The position numbers and the translations under genes are program-made. A DNA stretch of 64,000 bases from positions 1-64,000 of the forward strand of contig JBBPZA010000005.1 in NCBI GenBank assembly GCA_038199375.1. Reading direction: 5' to 3'. This stretch comes from JBBPZA01 sp038199375. GTDB taxonomy: Bacteria > Actinomycetota > Thermoleophilia > Solirubrobacterales > Solirubrobacteraceae. This document shows positions 48,528 through 56,024 of the stretch, piece by piece; the stretch's first letter is position 1; each line of letters opens with the position of its first letter. Below the pieces are notes generated by a model. The model was not told the DNA's origin, ran no database searches, and was given only the letters and a program-made list of their open reading frames with translations.

Positions 48528-49576
48528 CCGACGGCGCGCGCATCCAGACGCCCGACGCGTTCGCGAAGGGCGCCCGGATCCAGACCCCCGACCCGATCCC
48601 CGAGGACGAGCTCGACCGCTCCCTGCGCCCCCGGCGCCTCGAGGACTTCGTCGGCCAGCGGGCGGTCAAGGCTCAGCTGGCGGTCTCGATCGAGGCTGCG
48701 GGAGCGCGCGGGGAGGCGCTCGACCACGTCCTCCTCGCCGGCCCGCCGGGCCTGGGCAAGACCTCGCTGGCCCAGATCGTCGCCGCGGAGCTCGGCGCAC
48801 CCTTCGTGCAGACGGCCGGGCCGGCCCTGGAGCGCAAGGGCGACGTCGCCGCCTTCCTCACCGCGCTCGAGCCGCGCAGCGTCTTCTTCGTCGACGAGAT
48901 CCACAGGCTGCCCCGGGCGCTCGAGGAGACCTTCTACCCGGCGATGGAGGACCACCGCCTGCCGATCACCGTGGGCCAGGGCGCCGGAGCGCGGATAGTG
49001 ACCATCGACCTGCCGCCCTTCACGCTCGTCGGCGCGACCACCCGGGCCGGCCTGCTGACAACCCCGCTCCGCGACCGCTTCGGCATCCAGCACCGCCTCG
49101 AGCACTACGCGCCCGACGACCTGGCCTTGATCGTGAGGCGCTCGGCGGCGATCCTCGAGGTGGCGATCGACGACGCGGGGGCCCGCGCCATCGCCGCGCG
49201 CAGCCGCGGGACGCCGCGGGTCGCCAACCGCCTGCTCAAGCGGGTGCGCGACTATGCCCAGGTGCAGGGCGGCGGCGCGATCGACGGCGACGTCGCCACG
49301 GCGGCGCTCGACCTCCTCGAGGTCGACCACGAGGGCCTCGACCGCCTCGACCGCGAGATCCTCTCCGTCATCTGCCAGAAGTTCGCCGGCGGCCCGGTCG
49401 GCCTGAGCACGCTGTCGGTCGCGATCGGCGAGGAGCGCGACACGATCGAGGACGTCTACGAGCCCTACCTCCTCCAGCGCGGGCTCATACAGCGCACGCC
49501 GCGCGGCCGGCAGGCGACCGCACGCGCGTGGGAGCATCTGGGGCTCGAGGCGCCGAGGGACGCGACCCTGTTCTGA
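48524..49576 (+). CDS. ruvB: Holliday junction DNA helicase RuvB
   Basis: This 350-aa AAA+ motor has Walker A GPPGLGKT at about residue 72, Walker B FFVDEIHR at about 121, sensor 1 in LVGATTRAGLLTTPLRDRFG, and the winged-helix DNA domain from about 270 (GPVGLSTLSVAIGEERDTIE). The start is GTG 48524, overlapping the ruvA stop. The N-terminus is unusual: GARIQTPD occurs twice in the first 23 residues, so it is about 12 residues longer than expected. Confidence 0.97.
   Translation: MTDGARIQTPDAFAKGARIQTPDPIPEDELDRSLRPRRLEDFVGQRAVKAQLAVSIEAAGARGEALDHVLLAGPPGLGKTSLAQIVAAELGAPFVQTAGPALERKGDVAAFLTALEPRSVFFVDEIHRLPRALEETFYPAMEDHRLPITVGQGAGARIVTIDLPPFTLVGATTRAGLLTTPLRDRFGIQHRLEHYAPDDLALIVRRSAAILEVAIDDAGARAIAARSRGTPRVANRLLKRVRDYAQVQGGGAIDGDVATAALDLLEVDHEGLDRLDREILSVICQKFAGGPVGLSTLSVAIGEERDTIEDVYEPYLLQRGLIQRTPRGRQATARAWEHLGLEAPRDATLF
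48533..48592 (+). repeat. Short in-frame duplication at the RuvB N-terminus
   Basis: Two 24-bp segments (48533-48556 and 48569-48592) encode GARIQTPD, 36 bp apart. They differ at synonymous positions, so the duplication is old or under selection. Confidence 0.7.
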
Positions 49577-49709
49577 GTCCCGATCGGGCGATCCTCGCGG
49601 CGAGGCGGCCCGATGCGCCGCCGTGCGGCCTGGTCGCTTCCCTGGGGGCTCAAGCGGCCTTTAGGTGCTGCGCCTACCTTCTCCTGGTCTCTATCTTGGT
49701 TTCTGAGCG

Positions 49710-50159
49710 ATGGCCCACCTCTTCATCTGCCCGAACTGCGGCAACCGCTCGACCGCGACCGAGCGCAACGCCGGCTTTCGCCGGGCGCCCAAAGGCTGCT
49801 CGCGGTGCGGCTTCCCATTCCTCTTCGAGCTTCTGGACGACTACTACCCGGCGCCCGACGCGGCCTTCTTCGTCCTCGACCAGGAGGGCAAGGTCATCGG
49901 CTGCGGCCGGGGCTCGTTCGAGCTGACCGGCCTGAAGGAGGAGCGCGTGATCGGCCGGGCGGCCAACGAGGTGCTGGGCCTGCGCTTCGCCGACGGGTCA
50001 GATCACGTCGGGACCGCGCTGGAGTGGGGGGTGCGCGTCCTCTCCAAGCCGGTGGAGGTCAACGCCGAGGGCGATCTCCCCGCCAAGGCGACCGCCGACC
50101 TCTTCCCGGCCTACGACGACGACGGCGGGCTGCTGGTCGTCCTCACCCCGCAGAAGTAG
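49710..50159 (+). CDS. Zinc-ribbon plus PAS-domain protein
   Basis: This is a 149-aa protein. Residues 1-40 have two CxxC pairs (FICPNCGNRS and KGCSRCGFPF). Residues 50-145 look like a PAS domain: AFFVLDQEGKVIGCGRGSFE, LTGLKEERVIGRAANEVLGL and PAYDDDGGLLVVLTPQK. It may be a small sensor or adaptor that binds metal and a ligand or partner. It lies between ruvB and secDF, where yajC is usually found. TATCTT (49692-49697) is a possible -10. Confidence 0.72.
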   Translation: MAHLFICPNCGNRSTATERNAGFRRAPKGCSRCGFPFLFELLDDYYPAPDAAFFVLDQEGKVIGCGRGSFELTGLKEERVIGRAANEVLGLRFADGSDHVGTALEWGVRVLSKPVEVNAEGDLPAKATADLFPAYDDDGGLLVVLTPQK

Positions 50160-50194
50160 CCGCGGGTAGCCTGTAGCGCTGACCCGCCGTCCCC

Positions 50195-53100
50195 ATGACC
50201 GACCGCCGCCGCAACCTCTTCATCCTGCTCGCCGTCCTCGGGCTGCTCCTGGCCTCGGCGGTCGTCATCGCCCAGAAGAAGATGCGCCTGGGCCTCGACC
50301 TGCGTGGCGGTGTCGAGCTGGTCTACCAGGGCAAGCCGACGCCCCAGGTCCCCCAGGTCACCCAGGAGGCGCTCGACCGGGCCATCGACATCATCCGCGA
50401 GCGGGTCGACGGCCTCGGCGTCGCGGAGAGCGAGATCCAGCGCTCCGGGCGCGACCAGATCTCGGTCTCGCTCCCGGACGTCACCAACGCCAGTCGGGCG
50501 CAGCAGCAGGTCGGCAAGGTGGCGCAGCTCTTCTTCTACGACTGGGAGATCAACGTCATCGGGCCCGAAGGGCGGCCCGACCCGAGCAACCGCCAGGTCA
50601 CCGACGTTCCCCTGCCGACGTTCTTCGACGCCGTCCAGCGCGCCGCCAAGCGCGCTCCTCAGGCCGACGGCGACAACACGACCAACTTCCAGTGGTTCCT
50701 GTTCGGCAAGGACCGCAAGCTGCTCGCGGGCCCCGAGGAGGGCACGTCGGCCGAGAGGCCGCCCGCCGAGCTCTTCTCGGAGCTTGCAGGCCGTCGCCGG
50801 CCACCCGGCAGCCAGGTGCTGAAGATCGCGCCCGGCACCGTCGTCGTCAAGGCCGAGCGGCCCGACAAGTTTCCGAAGAACCAGCCCTACGAGCGCTTCT
50901 TCGTCCTCGACGACGACCCCGAGCTCTCGGGGACCGACATCAAGAACCCCGAGCAGAACTTCGATCAGGGCCCGGGGGGCACCGGGGGGGCGATTGTCAC
51001 CTTCGACTTCTCCAAGAAGGGTCGCCAGCAATTCCAGAAGGTCACGCGACGCGTTGCGCAACGCGGCCAGCAGCAGGCGGATCCGGGCCGCCTGCCCCAG
51101 GACAACTTCCAGCACTTCGCCGCCGTGCTCGACAACGAGGTCGTCACCCGGCCGTTCATCAGCTACACCGAGAACCCAGACGGAATCGACGGCCGCGGCG
51201 GCGCCCAGATCTCGGGTGGCTTCACGATCACCAGCGCGCAGGACCTCGCTCGCCTGCTCAAGACGGGCGCCCTGCCGATCAAGCTCGAGCTGATCTCCCA
51301 ATCCCAGGTCTCGGCGACGCTGGGCAAGCAGGCGCTCGACCAGGGGCTCCTCGCGGGCATCGCCGGCTTCGCCGTCGTCATGCTCTTCCTGCTGCTCTTC
51401 TATCGCGTGCTCGGGCTGATCGCGTCGGCTGCGCTGGCGGTCTACGCGGTCTACTTCTTCGCGATCATCAAGCTCATCCCGATCACCCTGACGCTGCCGG
51501 GGATCGCGGGGCTCATCCTCACGGTCGGCGTCGCCGCGGACGCGAACATCGTGATCTTCGAGCGCGTCAAGGAGGAGATCCGCGCGGGCAGATCGATCCC
51601 GTCGGGCATCGCGGCGGGCTACAAGAAGGGTCTCTCGGCGATCATCGACGCCAACGTCGTGACGATCATGGTGGCGTTCATCCTCTTCGTCCTCGCCACG
51701 TCTGGGGTCAAGGGCTTCGCTTTCGTCCTCGGGATCGGGACGCTCGTGTCGCTGTTCACCGCGGTGCTGGCGACCTCAGCGATCCTGGGAACCCTGAGCC
51801 GCTCGCCGTTGCTCGTGCGCCCCAGCGCGCTGGGAGCGGGGCCCCAGAAGCGGCGCTGGAGCGTTGACTTCATGGGAGCCTCGAAGTGGTTCTTCTCGAT
51901 GTCGGGTGTGATCCTGCTCATCGGCGCGCTGGCGATCGGCGGCAACGGGCTGAACTTCGGTATCGACTTCGAGTCGGGCACGCGGATCACGACGGGGCTG
52001 CAGCGCCCGGCCGACGAGGACCAGGTCCGCTCGGTCATGGAGGCCGCCGGCTTCGACGACGCCAAGATCCAGCGGATCGACGATCCCGAGCTCGGGCGCA
52101 ACGTCTTCCAGATATCGACGTCGACGCTCCAGCCTGACCAGGTGACGAAGGTCCGCTCCGGGCTCGACCAGCGCTTCGGGGTCGGCAACAACTTCTCCAA
52201 CAGCTCGATCGGGCCGACCTTCGGCCAGACGGTGGCGCGCAGCGCCCTGATAGCGATCATCGCCTCGCTCATCGTCATCGGGGCCTACATGGCGCTGCGC
52301 TTCGAGTGGAAGTACGCCGTGCCGGTCCTCATCGCCCTGATGCACGACATCCTCATCACGGGAGGCGTCTACTCGCTGACCGGCCGGGAGGTGACGACGT
52401 CGACGGTCGCGGCGCTTCTCACCATTCTCGGCTTCTCGCTCTACGACACGATCATCGTGTTCGACCGGATCCGGGAGAACGTTCCGCGGATGCCCCGGGC
52501 GGCGTTCTCGCAGATCGTCAACCGATCGATGGCCGAGGTGCTGACGCGATCGCTGGCCACGAGCTTCTGCACCGGCCTGCCCGTCCTGGGGCTGATGCTC
52601 TTCGGCGGCGAGACGCTCAAGGACTTCGCCTTCGCGCTGCTGGTGGGCACCGCCTCGGGCACCTACTCGTCGATCTTCATCGCCGCGCCCGTCCTCACGT
52701 ACTGGAAGGAGCGCGAGGAGACGTGGCGCCAGCGCCTGGAGGGCGTCCAGCGCCGCAGCGGCGGGAGGGTGCCCGCCTACCCGACCGCGACCCGCGGAGG
52801 CGAGCCGATCGACGTCGATCCCGAGGCCGAGGCTGACCGGCGCCGGCTGCACCGGCCGGGCGCGCTGGCGCCCGACCAGCCCGACGAGGTCTCGGCCGAG
52901 GAGTTCGAAGAGATGGTGCGCGACATCGCTCCGGAGGTCGAGCCGGCGCCCAAACCCCAGCCTGCCGCGCCGAAGCGCCCGCGAGAGACGGCCCGGACCG
53001 GCGCCTCCCGCAGCACCGGCGCAGTCCGCGCTCGCCCGGCGGAGGAGAAGCCCGACGGCCGAGGCGAGGCGCAGGCCGCGCTCGGCCGTTCCGAGGAGGA

Positions 53101-53227
53101 GGACAGCGGCGGAGAGGTCGCCTCGGCGCCCGACGCGACCGCCGAGGAGGTCGACGCCTCAGCGCCCAAGCAGCAGCGGGCCAAGCCCAAGCGCCAGCCC
53201 GCCAAGCGCCACGGGAGGCGTCGCTGA
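50195..53227 (+). CDS. secDF: Fused protein translocase subunits SecD-SecF
   Basis: This is a 1010-aa fusion. SecD (about 1-545) has an N-terminal helix, LGLDLRGGVELVYQ at about 30, the large periplasmic P1 domain and six membrane segments ending in LGTLSRSPLL. SecF (about 556-835) begins KRRWSVDFMGASKWFF and has GLNFGIDFESGTRITTGL, where the usual GIDFxGG has Ser for the first Gly. Both halves keep a TM-region match (GVAADANIVIFERVKEEIRA and LGFSLYDTIIVFDRIRENVP). A charged Pro/Ala-rich tail of about 170 residues is cytosolic and disordered. It uses the proton gradient to help SecYEG release substrates. Confidence 0.95.
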   Translation: MTDRRRNLFILLAVLGLLLASAVVIAQKKMRLGLDLRGGVELVYQGKPTPQVPQVTQEALDRAIDIIRERVDGLGVAESEIQRSGRDQISVSLPDVTNASRAQQQVGKVAQLFFYDWEINVIGPEGRPDPSNRQVTDVPLPTFFDAVQRAAKRAPQADGDNTTNFQWFLFGKDRKLLAGPEEGTSAERPPAELFSELAGRRRPPGSQVLKIAPGTVVVKAERPDKFPKNQPYERFFVLDDDPELSGTDIKNPEQNFDQGPGGTGGAIVTFDFSKKGRQQFQKVTRRVAQRGQQQADPGRLPQDNFQHFAAVLDNEVVTRPFISYTENPDGIDGRGGAQISGGFTITSAQDLARLLKTGALPIKLELISQSQVSATLGKQALDQGLLAGIAGFAVVMLFLLLFYRVLGLIASAALAVYAVYFFAIIKLIPITLTLPGIAGLILTVGVAADANIVIFERVKEEIRAGRSIPSGIAAGYKKGLSAIIDANVVTIMVAFILFVLATSGVKGFAFVLGIGTLVSLFTAVLATSAILGTLSRSPLLVRPSALGAGPQKRRWSVDFMGASKWFFSMSGVILLIGALAIGGNGLNFGIDFESGTRITTGLQRPADEDQVRSVMEAAGFDDAKIQRIDDPELGRNVFQISTSTLQPDQVTKVRSGLDQRFGVGNNFSNSSIGPTFGQTVARSALIAIIASLIVIGAYMALRFEWKYAVPVLIALMHDILITGGVYSLTGREVTTSTVAALLTILGFSLYDTIIVFDRIRENVPRMPRAAFSQIVNRSMAEVLTRSLATSFCTGLPVLGLMLFGGETLKDFAFALLVGTASGTYSSIFIAAPVLTYWKEREETWRQRLEGVQRRSGGRVPAYPTATRGGEPIDVDPEAEADRRRLHRPGALAPDQPDEVSAEEFEEMVRDIAPEVEPAPKPQPAAPKRPRETARTGASRSTGAVRARPAEEKPDGRGEAQAALGRSEEEDSGGEVASAPDATAEEVDASAPKQQRAKPKRQPAKRHGRRR

Positions 53228-53484
53228 TGGGCATGCTGGCCTGGGTGATGATGGGCCTCGCCATCTGGCACTTCACGATCTTCCTGCCCGATCGCGAATG
53301 GGGCGGGATCGTCGGCGCGTTCCTGGGCGCGGTCATCGGCGCAGCCCTCTTCGGCCTGGCGGTCAACGCCCTCTCCATCCCGGGCCAGGACGACACGACC
53401 ATCCTGACCGCGCTCGAGGCGATCCCCGGCGCGCTGATCGGCATCGCGGTCACCTACGCCGAAGGCATTCGCCGCGAATCCTGA
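53227..53484 (+). CDS. Small two-to-three-helix membrane protein
   Basis: This is an 85-aa protein. Its ATG shares one base with the secDF TGA (TGATG), so it is translationally coupled. Hydrophobic segments are MLAWVMMGLAIWHFTIFL, GIVGAFLGAVIGAALFGLAV and LEAIPGALIGIAVTYAEGI. The pattern suggests a small glycine-rich membrane protein related to the transglycosylase-associated or GlsB/YeaQ-like class, but the match is not certain. It may act with SecDF; this is inferred from position only. Confidence 0.72.
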   Translation: MGMLAWVMMGLAIWHFTIFLPDREWGGIVGAFLGAVIGAALFGLAVNALSIPGQDDTTILTALEAIPGALIGIAVTYAEGIRRES

Positions 53485-53555
53485 CCACGCCAGGCCGCGC
53501 CTGGAGGCCTCAGCTCGCGCTCTCCTCGCCGCCACGTTCCGTCGGGGGGCGGGCG

Positions 53556-53561
53556 TACGGT
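53556..53561 (+). promoter_or_regulatory. -10 box TACGGT for recJ
   Basis: TACGGT ends 6 nt before GTG 53568 and sets the recJ start. Confidence 0.5.
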
Positions 53562-53567
53562 GGCTCG

Positions 53568-56024
53568 GTGCTTCCGCGTCAGGAGATCCCCGCCTACGAC
53601 TTCGCCGCCGCTCAGCGCCTCGAGAGCGAGCTCGGGATCAGCCACGTGCTCGCGCAGATCCTGGTGAGGCGCGGCTGCACTGAGCCGGCCTCGGCACAGG
53701 CGTTCCTCGCAGCCGAGGAGGCTCATGATCCTTCCGAATTCGAAGGGATCGAGCATGCGGTCGCGACGATCCTGCGCCACGTCGACCGGCGCTCGCCGAT
53801 CGTCGTCCACGGGGACTACGACGTCGACGGGGTGTGCTCGACGGCGATCCTCGTCCGGGCGCTGCGTTCGCTGGGCGGCGAGGTCGGGTGGTTCATCCCC
53901 AGCCGGGTCGACGACGGCTATGGCTTGTCTGCGGCAACCGTCGCACGGCTCGCAGCGAGGGGTACCGCGGTGCTGGTCACCGCCGACTGTGCGATCACCG
54001 CGGTGGAGGAGGTCGCTGCGGCTCGCGAGGCGGGAATGGAGGTCGTGGTCACCGACCACCATGCTCCGCGGGCCGACGGGGTGCTCCCCGACGCGCCCAT
54101 CGTGCACCCCGCCCTGGGCAGCTACCCCTGCCAGGAGTTGTGCGCCGCGGGGGTCGCCTACAAGCTCGTGGCTGCTGTGCTGGCCGGCGCCGGCCGCGAC
54201 CCGGCCGGCGCCGACGAGGACCTCGACCTCGTCGGCCTGGCCACCATCGCCGACGTCGTGGCGCTGCGGGGTGAGAACCGGCGCCTCGCCCGAACCGGCC
54301 TGAAGGCGCTCGCCGCGACGACCAAGCCGGGCCTGCGGGCGCTGATGCGCGTCGCCAGGGTCGACCCGTCGGGCGTCGACGCCCGTGCCGTCGGCTTTCG
54401 CCTGGCCCCCAGGATCAACGCGGCGGGGCGGCTCTACCGAGCCGACGCAGGGGTCGAGCTCGTGCTCACCCAGGACCCGCAGCGCGCCGAGGCGATCGCC
54501 GCCGAGCTCGACGCGGCCAATGCCGAGCGCCGCGCGGTGGAGGAGCGCACGCTCTTCGAAGCACAGCGCCTCGCTCGCGAGGCGGACGAGCGCTGGGCGC
54601 AGCTGGTTCCGGCACGAGGGGACGAGCGCCACGCTTCGGGTCCGTTCGCCTACGTCCTCGCCGGCGAGGGATGGCACCCCGGCGTCATCGGGATCGTCGC
54701 AGCGCGAATCGCCGAGCGCCACCACCGGCCGACCGTGCTGGTCGCGTTGAACGGCGCGCGCGGGATCGGCTCGGGGCGGAGCATCCCCGCCTTCGACCTC
54801 CTAGCCGGGCTGCGGGCGGCGGGCGGGCACCTCGCCCGCTACGGCGGCCACCGTGCGGCCGCGGGAATGGAGGTCGAGCGCGACCGGCTCGACGACTTCC
54901 GGGCCGCCTTCGAGGCCCACGCGGAGGAAGTTCTCGCACCCGAGGACCTCGTCGCGGTCGAGCGGGTGGACGCCGTCGTGACGGGCGACGCGCTCGGCGC
55001 CGGTCTCGCCGAGGAGCTCGAGCTGCTCGAGCCCTGCGGCGCCGGAAACCCGGCTCCCACCCTCCTGGTCCCGGCGGCGACCTTCGCCGATCCTCGGCCG
55101 ATGGGGGAGGGCCGCCACGTTCGCTTCACCCTGCACGCCGGCGGGATCCGGTCGCGGGCGATGTGCTTCGGCAGCGCGAGATTGCCCGTCGAGGCGGGTG
55201 CGCCGGCCGACGCGACCGTCCGCCTCGAGCTCAACGAGTACCGCGGAGCGGTCGAGCCCCGCCTCGTCCTCGGCACGGCGAGACCGTGCGCGCCGCCGGC
55301 GATCGAGATCGTCGGCGAGCCCGAGGACTACCTCGCCGCCGCGCTCGACGAGCTCGCCGCCCCGCTCACGGGTGAAGCGGCGCCGGTGGGTGGGAATCGC
55401 TCGCTCGTCGACCGCCGCGGCGCGGGGGTGGCCGGCGTGGTGAGCGACGTGGTCTCCTCCGGAGAGCCCGTCCTCGTGGTGTGCGCGTGCGTGTCGCGGC
55501 GCCGCGGCGGCCTCGCCGAGCGGCTGGGCGGCTTCGACCTGTGCTCCTACGAGGCGGTCGGCCGCCGGCCGGAGGTTGCTGCCCGGTCGCGCCATGTGGT
55601 CGTGCTCGATCCGCCGGCCGCGCCCGAGCCGCCCGTCTTTGCCGGCGCGGGGTGGACCCACCTGGCCTGGGGTGCCGACGAGCTGAGCTTCGCGCGCCGC
55701 ATGCACGAGCACGAGTACGCGCTGCGGCCGGAGGTCGCGACGCTCTACCGCGCGCTGCGGTCCGCCGGGGCGGTGGAGCGGCCCGGCCTCGCGGCGGCAC
55801 TGCGCGGCGACGGAGCGCACCCGCGCTCGCCCGCGCACGCCGGGCGCCTGCTCAGGATCCTCGACGAGCTCGGGCTCGTGGTGGTCGACCGCGCACGCGG
55901 CGCCGCCTCCGTCCCGGAAGCCCGCCGGACCGCGCTCGATCGCTCCATTGCCTTCCGGGCGTACACTCGATGCTACGAGGACGGACTGCGGTGGCTCGAC
56001 GAATCGACAGCACGAGCAGCTTGA
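53568..56024 (+). CDS. recJ: Single-stranded-DNA-specific exonuclease RecJ
   Basis: This is an 818-aa DHH phosphoesterase. Motif I is VVHGDYDVDGVCSTAIL at about residue 81, then LVTADCAIT, motif III VVTDHHAPRADG at about 160 and LVGLATIADVVAL. DHHA1 contains the motif GHRAAAGMEV at about 427. An OB-fold region follows (LEPCGAGNPAPTLLVPA). It is about 240 residues longer than E. coli RecJ: the last part (VLVVCACVSRRRGGLAERLG to the end) looks like an extra, possibly helicase-like or winged, domain found in some actinobacterial RecJs. It degrades 5' single-strand DNA in repair. It overlaps relA by 34 bp. Confidence 0.93.
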   Translation: MLPRQEIPAYDFAAAQRLESELGISHVLAQILVRRGCTEPASAQAFLAAEEAHDPSEFEGIEHAVATILRHVDRRSPIVVHGDYDVDGVCSTAILVRALRSLGGEVGWFIPSRVDDGYGLSAATVARLAARGTAVLVTADCAITAVEEVAAAREAGMEVVVTDHHAPRADGVLPDAPIVHPALGSYPCQELCAAGVAYKLVAAVLAGAGRDPAGADEDLDLVGLATIADVVALRGENRRLARTGLKALAATTKPGLRALMRVARVDPSGVDARAVGFRLAPRINAAGRLYRADAGVELVLTQDPQRAEAIAAELDAANAERRAVEERTLFEAQRLAREADERWAQLVPARGDERHASGPFAYVLAGEGWHPGVIGIVAARIAERHHRPTVLVALNGARGIGSGRSIPAFDLLAGLRAAGGHLARYGGHRAAAGMEVERDRLDDFRAAFEAHAEEVLAPEDLVAVERVDAVVTGDALGAGLAEELELLEPCGAGNPAPTLLVPAATFADPRPMGEGRHVRFTLHAGGIRSRAMCFGSARLPVEAGAPADATVRLELNEYRGAVEPRLVLGTARPCAPPAIEIVGEPEDYLAAALDELAAPLTGEAAPVGGNRSLVDRRGAGVAGVVSDVVSSGEPVLVVCACVSRRRGGLAERLGGFDLCSYEAVGRRPEVAARSRHVVVLDPPAAPEPPVFAGAGWTHLAWGADELSFARRMHEHEYALRPEVATLYRALRSAGAVERPGLAAALRGDGAHPRSPAHAGRLLRILDELGLVVVDRARGAASVPEARRTALDRSIAFRAYTRCYEDGLRWLDESTARAA
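55962..55967 (+). promoter_or_regulatory. -10 box TACACT for relA, inside recJ
   Basis: TACACT ends 2 nt before the ATG at 55970, so an mRNA starting 6-8 nt downstream would lack that ATG. It would contain GAGGA (55977-55981) and the GTG at 55991. Confidence 0.4.
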
